From Streptomyces fradiae (GTDB lineage Bacteria > Actinomycetota > Actinomycetes > Streptomycetales > Streptomycetaceae), in assembly GCF_041270065.1 (NCBI RefSeq), contig NZ_CP065958.1, positions 4,092,001 through 4,156,000 on the forward strand: a stretch of DNA of 64,000 bases, read 5' to 3'. The notes under the pieces are model-generated. The model was given only the letters and a program-made list of their open reading frames with translations, ran no database searches and had not been told where the DNA came from. The position numbers were made by a program, and so were the translations under genes. Shown one piece after another: positions 17,177-25,881 of the stretch. Position 1 is the first letter of the stretch. Each line of letters starts with the position of its first letter.

Positions 17177-17533
17177 ATGACCCAGAGCCTGGTGGCGGGC
17201 CTCGAACCGCCCTACTACACCGCTGTCTTCACCTCCCTCCGCTCCGACGACTTCACCGAGGTCGAGGGCTCCGCCGAGGCGTACGCCGCGACCAACGCGC
17301 GCATGCACGAGCTCGTCCAGGACGTGCCCGGCTTCCTCGGCTACGAGTCCGCCCGCACCCCCGGCGGCCTCGGCATCACCGTCGCCTACTTCCGCGACCT
17401 GGAAGGCCTCGCCGCCTGGCGGCGAGAGCCCGAGCACGCCGAGGCGCAGCGGCGCGGGCGCGAGGAGTGGTACTCCGCCTACAGCCTGCACATCGGGAAG
17501 GTCGAGCGGAGCCACGCCTTTGTCCGCCCCTGA
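17177..17533 (+). CDS. Antibiotic biosynthesis monooxygenase (ABM) family protein
   Basis: 118 aa with the dimeric ferredoxin-like ABM fold: YYTAVFTSLRSDD, HELVQDVPGFLGYESARTPGGLGITVAYFRDLEGLAAWR. Some members are cofactor-free monooxygenases, many are uncharacterised. The 3' end overlaps the next gene by 14 bp, suggesting an operon. Confidence 0.8.
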   Translation: MTQSLVAGLEPPYYTAVFTSLRSDDFTEVEGSAEAYAATNARMHELVQDVPGFLGYESARTPGGLGITVAYFRDLEGLAAWRREPEHAEAQRRGREEWYSAYSLHIGKVERSHAFVRP

Positions 17534-18419
17534 CGCGGAGGCGGTACGCGTACGGGCCTGGGCCGGGCGCCTCGGGCTGCCCGGGCTCGTCGACGTCCAC
17601 ACCCACTTCATGCCGCGCAACGTCCTCGACAAGGTGTGGGCCTACTTCGACTCCGCCGGGCCGCTCACCGGCCGCCCCTGGCCCATCACGTACCGGGAGG
17701 AGGAGCAGCGGCGGGTCGAGCTCCTGCGGGAGTTCGGCGTCCGGGCCTTCACCTCGATGCTCTACCCGCACAAGCCCGGCATGGCCGGCTGGCTCAACGA
17801 CTGGGCCGCCGACTTCGCCGCCCGCGTCCCCGACTGCCTGCACACCGCGACCTTCTTCCCCGAGCCCGGCGCCGCCGACGACGTCCGGCGCGCCCTCGAC
17901 CGGGGCGCCCGGGTCTTCAAGGCGCACGTCCAGGTCGGTGCCTACGACCCCAACGACCCGCTGCTCGACGCCGTGTGGGGCACGCTGGAGGAGGCCGGCA
18001 CCCCGGTGGTGATCCACTGCGGCTCCGGGCCGGCCCCGGGGCCGTACACCGGTCCCGGCCCGATCGGGCGGCTGCTCGCCCGCCATCCGCGGCTGCGGCT
18101 GATCATCGCGCACATGGGCATGCCGGAGTACGGCGACTTCCTCGACCTCGCCGAGCGGTACGAGCACGTCCACCTCGACACCACCATGGCCTTCACCGAC
18201 TTCAGCGAGGGCCTCGCGCCCTTCCCGGCGACGGCGGCGGAGCTCAAGCGGCTTGACGGGCTGCGCGAGCGGATCCTGCTCGGGACCGACTTCCCCAACA
18301 TCCCCTATCCGTACGGGCACCAGCTCGACGCCCTCGAACGGCTCGGGCTCGGCGACGACTGGCTCCGGGCCGTCTGCCACGACAACGGCGCCCGGCTGTT
18401 CGGCCTCCCGCCCGGGTAA
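17520..18419 (+). CDS. Amidohydrolase (metal-dependent TIM-barrel hydrolase)
   Basis: 299 aa. DVHTHFMP near residue 25 supplies the strand-1 HxH metal ligands; VVIHCGSG and LIIAHMGMPEYGDFL provide later histidines, and ILLGTDFPNIPYPYG the terminal Asp. This is the amidohydrolase_2 class (ACMSD-like hydrolases and decarboxylases). Substrate unknown. The first in-frame start is a TTG at 17520 inside the monooxygenase gene; the N-terminus needs a start at or near there because HxH follows soon after, so the exact start is unsure. Confidence 0.82.
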   Translation: MSAPDAEAVRVRAWAGRLGLPGLVDVHTHFMPRNVLDKVWAYFDSAGPLTGRPWPITYREEEQRRVELLREFGVRAFTSMLYPHKPGMAGWLNDWAADFAARVPDCLHTATFFPEPGAADDVRRALDRGARVFKAHVQVGAYDPNDPLLDAVWGTLEEAGTPVVIHCGSGPAPGPYTGPGPIGRLLARHPRLRLIIAHMGMPEYGDFLDLAERYEHVHLDTTMAFTDFSEGLAPFPATAAELKRLDGLRERILLGTDFPNIPYPYGHQLDALERLGLGDDWLRAVCHDNGARLFGLPPG

Positions 18420-18436
18420 CCGCCGCCCCCGCCCTT

Positions 18437-18453
18437 TCTCAGGGAATTCACAG
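18437..18453 (+). promoter_or_regulatory. Possible response-regulator binding repeat upstream of the two-component operon
   Basis: TCTCAG at 18437-18442 and TCACAG at 18448-18453 are direct repeats with an 11-bp period, as expected for OmpR-type tandem binding. A matching arrangement lies before the glycosyltransferase operon at 20751-20778. Confidence 0.45.
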
Positions 18454-18497
18454 ACAAGGGAAAGGCTGGTCTCACCCGGACCCGGTTCCGTGGTCCC

Positions 18498-19235
18498 ATG
18501 ACTGCGACCACCCCCCGTTCGCGTACCGAACTGCTGCGGCCCGACGGCACCGCCGTCCGCGTCCTCGTCGTCGACGACGAGGCCTCGCTCGCCGAGCTGC
18601 TCTCCATGGCCCTGCGCTACGAGGGCTGGCAGGTGCACAGCGCGGGCGACGGGGCCGGCGCGCTGAAGCGGGCCCGGGAGTTCCGGCCCGATGTCGTCGT
18701 GCTCGACATGATGCTGCCCGACATGGACGGCCTGGCCGTCCTCGGGCGGCTGCGGCGCGAGCTGCCCGAGGTGCCGGTGCTCTTCCTGACCGCGAAGGAC
18801 GCGGTCGAGGACCGGATCGCCGGGCTCACGGCGGGCGGCGACGACTACGTCACGAAGCCGTTCAGCCTGGAGGAGGTCGTGGCCCGGCTCCGCGGCCTCA
18901 TCCGGCGTTCCGGCGCCGCCGCGGCGCGCGCCGAGTCGCTGCTCACGGTCGGCGACCTCACCCTCGACGAGGACAGCCACGAGGTCACCCGCGGCGGCGA
19001 CTCGATCCACCTCACCGCGACCGAGTTCGAGCTGCTGCGCTTCCTGATGCGCAACCCGCGCCGGGTGCTCAGCAAGGCGCAGATCCTGGACCGCGTGTGG
19101 TCGTACGACTTCGGCGGGCAGGCGAACGTCGTCGAGCTCTACATCTCCTACCTGCGGCGGAAGATCGACGCCGGGCGCAGCCCGATGATCCACACCCGGC
19201 GCGGGGCGGGATATCTGATCAAGCCCGGGGAATGA
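18498..19235 (+). CDS. OmpR/PhoB-family response regulator
   Basis: 245 aa. Receiver domain residues 20-135 have the acidic pair in LVVDDE, phospho-acceptor Asp in VVVLDMMLPDMDG, LTAKD (switch Thr) and KPF (Lys). The C-terminal winged helix (about 150-243) ends RVWSYDFGGQANVVELYISYLRRKIDAG and TRRGAGYLI. It pairs with the histidine kinase starting 4 nt after its stop. Streptomyces-type repeats upstream suggest autoregulation and control of the downstream glycosylation genes. Confidence 0.95.
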   Translation: MTATTPRSRTELLRPDGTAVRVLVVDDEASLAELLSMALRYEGWQVHSAGDGAGALKRAREFRPDVVVLDMMLPDMDGLAVLGRLRRELPEVPVLFLTAKDAVEDRIAGLTAGGDDYVTKPFSLEEVVARLRGLIRRSGAAAARAESLLTVGDLTLDEDSHEVTRGGDSIHLTATEFELLRFLMRNPRRVLSKAQILDRVWSYDFGGQANVVELYISYLRRKIDAGRSPMIHTRRGAGYLIKPGE

Positions 19236-19238
19236 GCG

Positions 19239-20735
19239 GTGCCTGCCCGCCGTAGGACGTGGTCGCGGCCGTGGTCCCTCCGTACCCGGCTCGTGGTCTC
19301 CGCCGTCGCCCTGATCGCCGTCGTCTGCGCGGTGATCGGGACGGTGACGACGATCGCGTTCCGGTCCTATCTGTACGACCAGGCGGACACCCGTCTGCAG
19401 GAGGTCGCCAACCGGGCCGCCGGGCCGCCGCCGAGCTTCGCCGGGCCGTCCCCGGGCGGCTTCGACACGCCCCTCGGCTTCGTCATCGGGCCGGGTGCCC
19501 CGCTGGGGACCGTCGGCGCCCGGGTGGTGGACGGCGAGCTCACGTCGGCGGACCGCTCCGTGCCGCCGGAGGACGGGGTGTACGGGCCGAGCTATCGGTC
19601 GATCAGGCTCGACGACGCCCAGAGCGCCGCCCTCGCGGCCGTCCCCCGCGACGGCGACCCGCACACCGTGTCCCTGCCGGGCGGCCTCGGCGACTACCGG
19701 GCGCAGTACGCCACCGGCAAGAACGGCGACTTCCTCATCGGGATACCGCTCGCCGAGCTCCAGGACTCCCTCTCCACCCTGGTCGTCGTCGAGTTGAGCG
19801 TGACGGCCGCCGGCCTGCTCGCCGCCTCGCTCGCCGGGACGGTGCTCGTACGGGTGGCCCTGACGCCGCTTCGCCGGGTCGCCGTGACCGCCGCGCAGGT
19901 GTCCCGACTGCCCCTGCACAGCGGCGAGGTGGCGCTCGACCACCGGGTGCCGGAGGCGCAGGCCGATCCGCGTACGGAGGTGGGACAGGTCGGCGCGGCG
20001 ATCAACCGGATGCTGGACCACGTCCATTCGGCGCTCGACGCGCGGCAGCGCAGCGAGACCCGGGTGCGGCAGTTCGTCGCGGACGCCAGCCATGAGCTGC
20101 GCACGCCGCTCGCCTCGATCCGGGGGTACGCGGAGCTGACCCGGCGCGGCCGGGAGGAGTGCGGGCCCGACACCCGGCACGCCCTCGGGCGGATCGAGTC
20201 CGAGGCGACCCGGATGACGGGCCTGGTGGAGGACCTGCTGCTGCTCGCGCGGCTCGACACCGGACGCCCGCTCTCGTACGAGAGCACCGATCTCTCCCTC
20301 CTCGTCCTGGACGCGGTCTCCGACGCCCGCGCGGCCGGGCCCGAGCACCGCTGGCGCCTCGAACTCCCCGAGGGCGACGGCGCGGTGAAGACGGACGCCG
20401 ACCCGGCTCGTCTGCACCAGGTGCTCGTGAACCTCCTGGCCAACGCCCGTACCCACACCCCGCCCGGTACGACCGTGACGGCACGTCTGTACGAACAAGG
20501 CGCCCACGCGGTCATCGAGGTCGAGGACGACGGGCCGGGGATCCCCGCCGACCTCCTGCCGTCCGTCTTCGAGCGCTTCGCGCGCGGCGACGTCTCCCGG
20601 GCGCGCAGCACCGGCAGTACGGGCCTCGGCCTGGCCATCGTCCGGGCGGTCACCCTCGCCCACGGCGGCGAGGTGACCGTCGACAGCGCGCCCGGCCGCA
20701 CCCTGTTCTCGGTGTCGATCCCCGACCGGCGTTGA
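19239..20735 (+). CDS. Sensor histidine kinase
   Basis: 498 aa membrane sensor. TM1 is about residues 10-38 (LVVSAVALIAVVCAVIGTV), an extracytoplasmic sensor loop follows to about 180, TM2 is about 185-210, then HAMP and the catalytic core: H-box FVADASHELRTPLASIRGY, N-box LHQVLVNLLANARTHT, G1 EVEDDGPGIP and G2 GSTGLGLAIV. The GTG start at 19239 lies just after the response-regulator stop, so both are co-translated. The signal is unknown; linkage to GT genes suggests the cell envelope. Confidence 0.95.
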   Translation: MPARRRTWSRPWSLRTRLVVSAVALIAVVCAVIGTVTTIAFRSYLYDQADTRLQEVANRAAGPPPSFAGPSPGGFDTPLGFVIGPGAPLGTVGARVVDGELTSADRSVPPEDGVYGPSYRSIRLDDAQSAALAAVPRDGDPHTVSLPGGLGDYRAQYATGKNGDFLIGIPLAELQDSLSTLVVVELSVTAAGLLAASLAGTVLVRVALTPLRRVAVTAAQVSRLPLHSGEVALDHRVPEAQADPRTEVGQVGAAINRMLDHVHSALDARQRSETRVRQFVADASHELRTPLASIRGYAELTRRGREECGPDTRHALGRIESEATRMTGLVEDLLLLARLDTGRPLSYESTDLSLLVLDAVSDARAAGPEHRWRLELPEGDGAVKTDADPARLHQVLVNLLANARTHTPPGTTVTARLYEQGAHAVIEVEDDGPGIPADLLPSVFERFARGDVSRARSTGSTGLGLAIVRAVTLAHGGEVTVDSAPGRTLFSVSIPDRR

Positions 20736-20750
20736 CCTCGCAGCCCTGAC

Positions 20751-20778
20751 TCACAGCCCCGCCACAGCCTCACCACAC
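20751..20778 (+). promoter_or_regulatory. Triple 11-bp-spaced repeat upstream of the glycosyltransferase operon
   Basis: TCACAG (20751), CCACAG (20762) and CCACAC (20773) are spaced 11 bp apart on the same face of the helix. The first two match the repeat before the response-regulator gene, suggesting that the regulator activates the glycosyltransferase operon. Confidence 0.45.
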
Positions 20779-20812
20779 CGCCGTGACAGCGCGCCCGGCG
20801 AGCGTCTGTGTC

Positions 20813-22072
20813 ATGCGAACGCTTCCCGCGCGGGAACACCTCCCGGTGGGCGCGGCCGGTCCCCGCCGGCCCGTCCTCGACGTGGTGATTCCCGTCTACA
20901 ACGAGGAGAAGGACCTGGAGCCGTGCGTGCTGCGGCTCCACGACCACCTCTCCCGCACCTTCCCGTACGCCTTCCGGATCACGGTCGCCGACAACGCGTC
21001 CACCGACACCACCCCCCACGTGGCCCGGGCGCTCGCCGCCCGCCTCCCGGACTCCGTGCGCTCCGTGCGCCTGGAGGAGAAGGGCCGGGGCCGGGCGCTC
21101 CGTACGGTCTGGTCGGCGTCGGACGCCCCCGTCCTCGCGTACATGGACGTGGACCTGTCCACCGACCTCAACGCGCTCCTTCCGCTCGTCGCGCCGCTGA
21201 TCTCCGGGCATTCCGACCTCGCGATCGGCTCGCGGCTCGCCCGCTCCTCCCGGGTGGTCCGCGGCCCGAAGCGGGAGTTCATCTCGCGGGCCTACAACCT
21301 GATCCTGCGCGGCTCGCTCGCCGCCCGCTTCTCGGACGCCCAGTGCGGTTTCAAGGCGATCCGGCGGGACGTGGCCGAACAGCTCCTCCCGATGGTCGAG
21401 GACACGGGGTGGTTCTTCGACACCGAGATGCTGGTGCTCGCCGAGCGGGCCGGGCTGAGGATCCACGAGGTGCCGGTGGACTGGGTCGACGACCCGGACT
21501 CGACCGTGCACATCGTCCGTACCGCCACCGACGACCTGAAGGGCGTGTGGCGGGTGGGGCGGGCGCTCGCGACCGGTTCGCTGCCGCTCGACCGGCTCGC
21601 CCGGCCCTTCGGCGACGACCCGCGCGACCGCGAACTGACCGGCGTACCGGGCGGGTTGGCCCGTCAGCTGGTCGGCTTCTGCGTGGTCGGCGCCCTCTCC
21701 ACCCTCTTCTACCTCGTGCTCTACTCCCTCTTCCGGCTCGGCGTCGGCCCCCAACTCGCCAACGCCGCCGCGCTCCTCGTCTCCGCCGTCGCCAACACGG
21801 CCGCGAACCGCCGGCTCACCTTCGGCGTACGGGGCCGGGAGCGGGCCGCCCGCCACCAGGCGCAGGGGCTCGTCGTCTTCGCCATCGGCCTGGCCCTCAC
21901 CAGCGGCTCGCTCCTCGCGCTCACCGCCGCGACCGGCGATCCGGCCCACTCCACCGAACTCGCCGTACTGATCGTCGCCAACCTGGCCGCGACCGTCGTG
22001 CGCTTCCTCCTCTTCCGCCTCTGGGTCTTCCCGGCCCCGGAGCGCTCCAACGGCACAAGGACCTCTCGATGA
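20813..22072 (+). CDS. Bifunctional GT2 glycosyltransferase / GtrA-like membrane protein
   Basis: 419 aa. The N-terminal GT2 domain has DVVIPVYNEEKDLEPCV, NASTDTT and a MDVDLSTD (DxD-type) motif, like dolichyl- or polyprenyl-phosphate sugar synthases. The C-terminal 130 residues are a GtrA-like four-helix membrane domain (QLVGFCVVGALSTLFYLVLYSLF ... ANTAANRRLTFG). Such fusions make and flip polyprenyl-phosphate-linked sugars. The ATG at 20813 is favoured; a GTG at 20783 is also possible. The stop overlaps the next start (ATGA), so the two products probably work in one pathway. Confidence 0.9.
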   Translation: MRTLPAREHLPVGAAGPRRPVLDVVIPVYNEEKDLEPCVLRLHDHLSRTFPYAFRITVADNASTDTTPHVARALAARLPDSVRSVRLEEKGRGRALRTVWSASDAPVLAYMDVDLSTDLNALLPLVAPLISGHSDLAIGSRLARSSRVVRGPKREFISRAYNLILRGSLAARFSDAQCGFKAIRRDVAEQLLPMVEDTGWFFDTEMLVLAERAGLRIHEVPVDWVDDPDSTVHIVRTATDDLKGVWRVGRALATGSLPLDRLARPFGDDPRDRELTGVPGGLARQLVGFCVVGALSTLFYLVLYSLFRLGVGPQLANAAALLVSAVANTAANRRLTFGVRGRERAARHQAQGLVVFAIGLALTSGSLLALTAATGDPAHSTELAVLIVANLAATVVRFLLFRLWVFPAPERSNGTRTSR

Positions 22073-24171
22073 CCTCCCCGAACGCGCTTGTACGTCTACG
22101 GCGCTCCTGGCGCGGGCGGACCGAGGACGCACCCTGGGTGCGCCCCGCCCTCCTCGGCCTGCTGCTCGCCACCGCCGCCCTCTACCTCTGGAACCTGAGC
22201 GCGAGCGGCTACGCCAACTCCTTCTACTCGGCGGCCGTGCAGGCCGGCGGCGAGAGCTGGAAGGCCCTCTTCTTCGGCTCGCTCGACTCCGCCAACGCCA
22301 TCACCGTCGACAAGCCGCCGGCCGCGCTGTGGCCGATGGCGCTGTCCGTCCGGCTCTTCGGGCTCGGCTCGTGGCAGATCCTGGTGCCCGAGGTGCTGAT
22401 GGGCGTGGCCACGGTCGCGGTCCTGTACGCGGCCGTCCGGCGCCGGTTCGGCGCGGGCGCCGGGCTCATCGCGGGCGCGGTCCTCGCCCTCACGCCGGTC
22501 GCCGCGCTGATGTTCCGCTTCAACAACCCGGACGCGCTGCTCGCGCTGCTGATGACCGTCGCCGTCTACTGCGTGCTCCGCGCCCTGGAGCTGGACAGGG
22601 GCGCGGGGCGGTGGCTGGTGTGGGCCGGGGTGGCGCTCGGGTTCGCGTTCCTGGCGAAGACCCTGCAGGCCTTCCTGATCCTGCCGGTCCTCGCCCTGGT
22701 GTACGTGGTGTGCGCGCCGGGCGGTCTGGGCCGCAGGCTCGGCCGGCTGGGCCTGGGCGGGCTCGCGCTGCTCGTGTCGGCGGGCTGGTGGGTGGCCCTG
22801 GTCGAGCTGTGGCCGAAGTCCTCCCGGCCGTACGTCGGCGGCTCGCAGAACAACAGCTTCCTTGAGCTGACCTTCGGCTACAACGGCCTGGGCCGCATCA
22901 ACGGCAACGAGGTCGGGAGTGTCGGCGGCGGTGGTGCCCGGGGCGGCGGGGGGCGCATGACGATGGAGCTCCCGGCGGGTGTGGAGCTGCCGGGCGGCGC
23001 CGGTGGTCCGGGCGGCGGGCGCGGGGCCGGGGGCGGCGGCTGGGGTGAGACGGGCCTCGGCCGGATGTTCAGCGAGCAGATCGGCGGTCAGATCTCCTGG
23101 CTGCTCCCGGCCGCGCTGATCCTCCTCGTCGCCGGCCTCGTGGTCACCTGGCGGGCGGCGCGCACCGACACGGCGCGCTCGGCGTTCCTGGTGTGGGGCG
23201 GCTCGCTGCTCCTGACGACGGGCGTCTTCAGCTTCATGGCCGGCATCTTCCACGAGTACTACACGGTGGCGATGGCCCCGTACATCGCGGCTCTCATCGG
23301 CATGGGCGCGGCCGTGCTGTGGGAGGAGCGGGCGCATCTGCTCGCCTCGGCGGCGCTGGCCGGCACGGTCGCGGCGACGGCGGTGTGGGGCTGGGTGCTG
23401 CTCGGGCGTACGCCGGACTGGCTGCCGTGGCTGCGCTGGGCGGTGCTCGTCGCCGGGTGCGCGGCGGCCCTCGGGCTGCTGCTCGCGGGGCGGCTCGACC
23501 GGCGGTTCGGGCTCGCCCTGGCGGGCCTCGGTCTCGCGGCGGGGCTCGCGGGCCCCTTCGCGTACACCTTGGCGACGGTCGCCGACGGGCATCAGGGCTC
23601 GATCGTGACGGCGGGCCCGAGCGGCGCGGCGCGCGGCGGCCCCGGCGGCATGGGCGGCAACGGCCGGATGTTCGTCCTGTACGGGCCGGGGCCGGGGCCG
23701 GGCGGGGGGCAGGCTCCCGGGGGCCAGGTTCCGGGCGGCCGGGGCGGTCCGGGCATGGGCCAGACCCCCGGCGGTCCTGGTGAGAACCAGGGCGGTCCCG
23801 GCGGCGGCATGGGCGGTCTCCTCAACGGCGCGAGCGTCGGCACCGAGGCCAAGGAGAAGCTCCTCGCCGACGCCGACTCCTACACCTGGGTCGCCGCCGC
23901 CATCGGAGCCCAGAACGCGGCCAGTTACCAGCTCGCCACCGAGAAGCCGGTGATGGCGATCGGCGGCTTCAACGGCAGCGATCCGTCGCCGACCCTCGCG
24001 CAGTTCAAGCAGTACGTGGCCGAGGGGAAGATCCACTACTTCATCGCGTCCGGCGGCGGCATGGGCGGAGGAATGGGCGGCGGCAGCGAGATCTCGTCCT
24101 GGGTCGAGGAGACCTTCGAGAAGGTCACGGTCGGCAACGCCACGTTCTACGACCTGACCGGCAAGGCCTGA
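22069..24171 (+). CDS. GT39-type (ArnT/PMT-like) polyprenyl-phosphate sugar transferase
   Basis: 700 aa integral membrane protein with about 12 hydrophobic helices. The first periplasmic loop carries an acidic residue in GSLDSANAITVDKPPAALW, the signature region of ArnT/PMT transferases and the YkcB group. Two Gly-rich insertions (about 285-330 and 525-590) interrupt the loops, and a soluble C-terminal domain (YTWVAAAIGAQNAASYQLATEKPVMAIGGFNG) follows. It likely uses the lipid-linked sugar made by the preceding GT2-GtrA protein to glycosylate an extracellular acceptor. It overlaps that gene by 4 bp. Confidence 0.9.
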   Translation: MTSPNALVRLRRSWRGRTEDAPWVRPALLGLLLATAALYLWNLSASGYANSFYSAAVQAGGESWKALFFGSLDSANAITVDKPPAALWPMALSVRLFGLGSWQILVPEVLMGVATVAVLYAAVRRRFGAGAGLIAGAVLALTPVAALMFRFNNPDALLALLMTVAVYCVLRALELDRGAGRWLVWAGVALGFAFLAKTLQAFLILPVLALVYVVCAPGGLGRRLGRLGLGGLALLVSAGWWVALVELWPKSSRPYVGGSQNNSFLELTFGYNGLGRINGNEVGSVGGGGARGGGGRMTMELPAGVELPGGAGGPGGGRGAGGGGWGETGLGRMFSEQIGGQISWLLPAALILLVAGLVVTWRAARTDTARSAFLVWGGSLLLTTGVFSFMAGIFHEYYTVAMAPYIAALIGMGAAVLWEERAHLLASAALAGTVAATAVWGWVLLGRTPDWLPWLRWAVLVAGCAAALGLLLAGRLDRRFGLALAGLGLAAGLAGPFAYTLATVADGHQGSIVTAGPSGAARGGPGGMGGNGRMFVLYGPGPGPGGGQAPGGQVPGGRGGPGMGQTPGGPGENQGGPGGGMGGLLNGASVGTEAKEKLLADADSYTWVAAAIGAQNAASYQLATEKPVMAIGGFNGSDPSPTLAQFKQYVAEGKIHYFIASGGGMGGGMGGGSEISSWVEETFEKVTVGNATFYDLTGKA

Positions 24172-24187
24172 CGAGCCTGGCCTGACC

Positions 24188-24205
24188 GGCCGAAAGCAGT
24201 CGGCC
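24188..24205. terminator. Weak hairpin after the GT39 gene
   Basis: GGCCGA/TCGGCC with a 6-nt loop, followed by an A-run rather than a T-run; termination is tentative. Confidence 0.35.
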
Positions 24206-24239
24206 GAAAAAAATCCCTATACAGCGTACGAGGGCTCCT

Positions 24240-24275
24240 TTACGGTGTACGAGAACTGATCCTCGTACACCGTAA
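24240..24275 (+). promoter_or_regulatory. Operator of the DHA2 exporter/TetR unit
   Basis: TTACGGTGTACGAG (24240-24253) and CTCGTACACCGTAA (24262-24275) are perfect 14-bp inverted repeats separated by 8 bp, 12 bp before the exporter ATG. A similar half-site, TACAGCGTACGAG, lies at about 24219-24232. Geometry fits a TetR-family repressor, probably the product of the downstream gene. Confidence 0.7.
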
Positions 24276-24287
24276 GGGAGTGTCTAC

Positions 24288-25847
24288 ATGACGGCGACGA
24301 CCGCCGCGAACGACCAGGCCGCCCCCACCGGCGGCCACCCGCAGCGCTGGCTGATCCTCGGCGTCATCTGCCTCGCCCAGCTCACCGTGCTGCTCGACAA
24401 CACCGTCCTCAGCGTCGCCATCCCGTCGCTGACCTCGGAGCTCCACGCCTCCACCAGCGACATCCAGTGGATGATCAACGCGTACTCGCTCGTGCAGTCC
24501 GGTCTGCTGCTCACCGCGGGCAACGCGGCCGACCGCTACGGGCGCAAGAAGATGCTCGCCATCGGTCTCGCGCTGTTCGGCCTGGGCTCGCTCACCGCCG
24601 GACTGGCCGACTCCACCGGGCAGTTGATCGCCGCCCGTGCGGGCATGGGCATCGGCGGCGCGCTGCTGATGACCACGACCCTCGCCGTCGTCATGCAGAT
24701 CTTCGACGACTCGGAGCGGGTCAAGGCCATCGCGCTGTGGGCCACGGTCGGTTCGCTCGGCTTCGCGGCCGGGCCGCTGATCGGCGGCGCGATCCTCAAC
24801 CACTTCTGGTGGGGAATGATCTTCCTGATCAACATCCCGGTGGCCGTGATCGGCCTGGTCGCCGTCCTCAAGCTGGTCCCCGAGTCGAAGAACCCGCAGG
24901 GCGAGCGCCCCGACATGGTGGGCGCCCTGCTGTCCACCATCGGCATGACCTCCGTCGTGTACGCGATCATCACCGGCCCGGAGCACGGCTGGATCTCCGC
25001 CCAGGTCCTGCTCCCGGCGGTGCTCGGCATCCTCGTCCTGGGCGCCTTCGCGCTGTGGGAGCTGCGCGTCCCGTACCCGATGCTCGACATGCACTTCTTC
25101 CGCAACCAGAAGTTCGTGGGCGCGGTGGCCGGCGCGATCCTGGTGATGTTCGGCATGGGCGGTTCGCTGTTCCTGCTGACCCAGCACCTGCAGTTCGTGC
25201 TCGGGTACGAGCCGCTGGAGGCGGGTCTGCGGATGGCGCCGCTCGCGCTGACCGTGGTCGTCCTCAACATCTCCGGTGTGGGCCCGCGGATCGTGATGAA
25301 GCTCGGCACGCCGCTCACCGTCGCGGTCGGCATGACGCTGGTGGCGGGCGGTCTCACCTCGATCGCGCTGCTCGGCGGAGGCACCGAGGGCACCTACTGG
25401 GGCATGCTGCTCGGCCTGGTCCTGATGGGCATCGGCCTCGCGGTCTCCAACCCGGCCATGGCCAACGCGATCATGAGCGCCATCCCGCCGGAGAAGGCCG
25501 GTGTCGGCGCCGGTGTGAACGGCACCCTCGCGGAGTTCGGCAACGGCCTCGGCGTCGCCGTCCTCGGCGCGGTCCTCAACGCGCGCTTCGCCGCCCTCGT
25601 CACCGTCACCGCGACCTCCCTGCCGGCCGCGCTTGCCGCGGCGGGCAGCGACGCCGAGCGCGGGCAGATCTCCGACGCCTTCGCCACCGGTCTGCAGACC
25701 AGCCAGGTGGTCGGCGCGATCGCCGTCTTCGCCGGCGGTCTGCTCGCGGCGGCCCTGCTCCGGCGCGCCGAGCGGGCCGAGGCCCGTCCGGCCGCCGCAC
25801 CGGCCGCGGAGCCGGTGGAAGCGGCCCGCATACCGGCTGCTGAATAG
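24288..25847 (+). CDS. MFS drug exporter, DHA2 (14-TM) family
   Basis: 519 aa. Proton-coupled exporter with motif C-like and DHA2 features: QLTVLLDNTVLSVAIPSLTSELHAS, then motif A NAADRYGRKKML in the TM2-3 loop, RAGMGIGGALLM, and AAGPLIGGAIL after TM5. Such pumps export antibiotics, dyes or self-made metabolites. GGGAG lies 8 nt before the ATG. It is followed by a TetR gene 34 bp downstream, and a large inverted repeat lies in its promoter. Confidence 0.93.
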   Translation: MTATTAANDQAAPTGGHPQRWLILGVICLAQLTVLLDNTVLSVAIPSLTSELHASTSDIQWMINAYSLVQSGLLLTAGNAADRYGRKKMLAIGLALFGLGSLTAGLADSTGQLIAARAGMGIGGALLMTTTLAVVMQIFDDSERVKAIALWATVGSLGFAAGPLIGGAILNHFWWGMIFLINIPVAVIGLVAVLKLVPESKNPQGERPDMVGALLSTIGMTSVVYAIITGPEHGWISAQVLLPAVLGILVLGAFALWELRVPYPMLDMHFFRNQKFVGAVAGAILVMFGMGGSLFLLTQHLQFVLGYEPLEAGLRMAPLALTVVVLNISGVGPRIVMKLGTPLTVAVGMTLVAGGLTSIALLGGGTEGTYWGMLLGLVLMGIGLAVSNPAMANAIMSAIPPEKAGVGAGVNGTLAEFGNGLGVAVLGAVLNARFAALVTVTATSLPAALAAAGSDAERGQISDAFATGLQTSQVVGAIAVFAGGLLAAALLRRAERAEARPAAAPAAEPVEAARIPAAE

Positions 25848-25881
25848 CATGGGAGGAACGACGGACAGGCGGAGGAGCGCG

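Noticed and set aside
17376..22132. Very long minus-strand open frames (over 800 codons) opposite the two-component and glycosyltransferase genes
   Set aside because: Arg/Gly/Pro-rich translations antisense to well-supported genes; an artefact of high GC.
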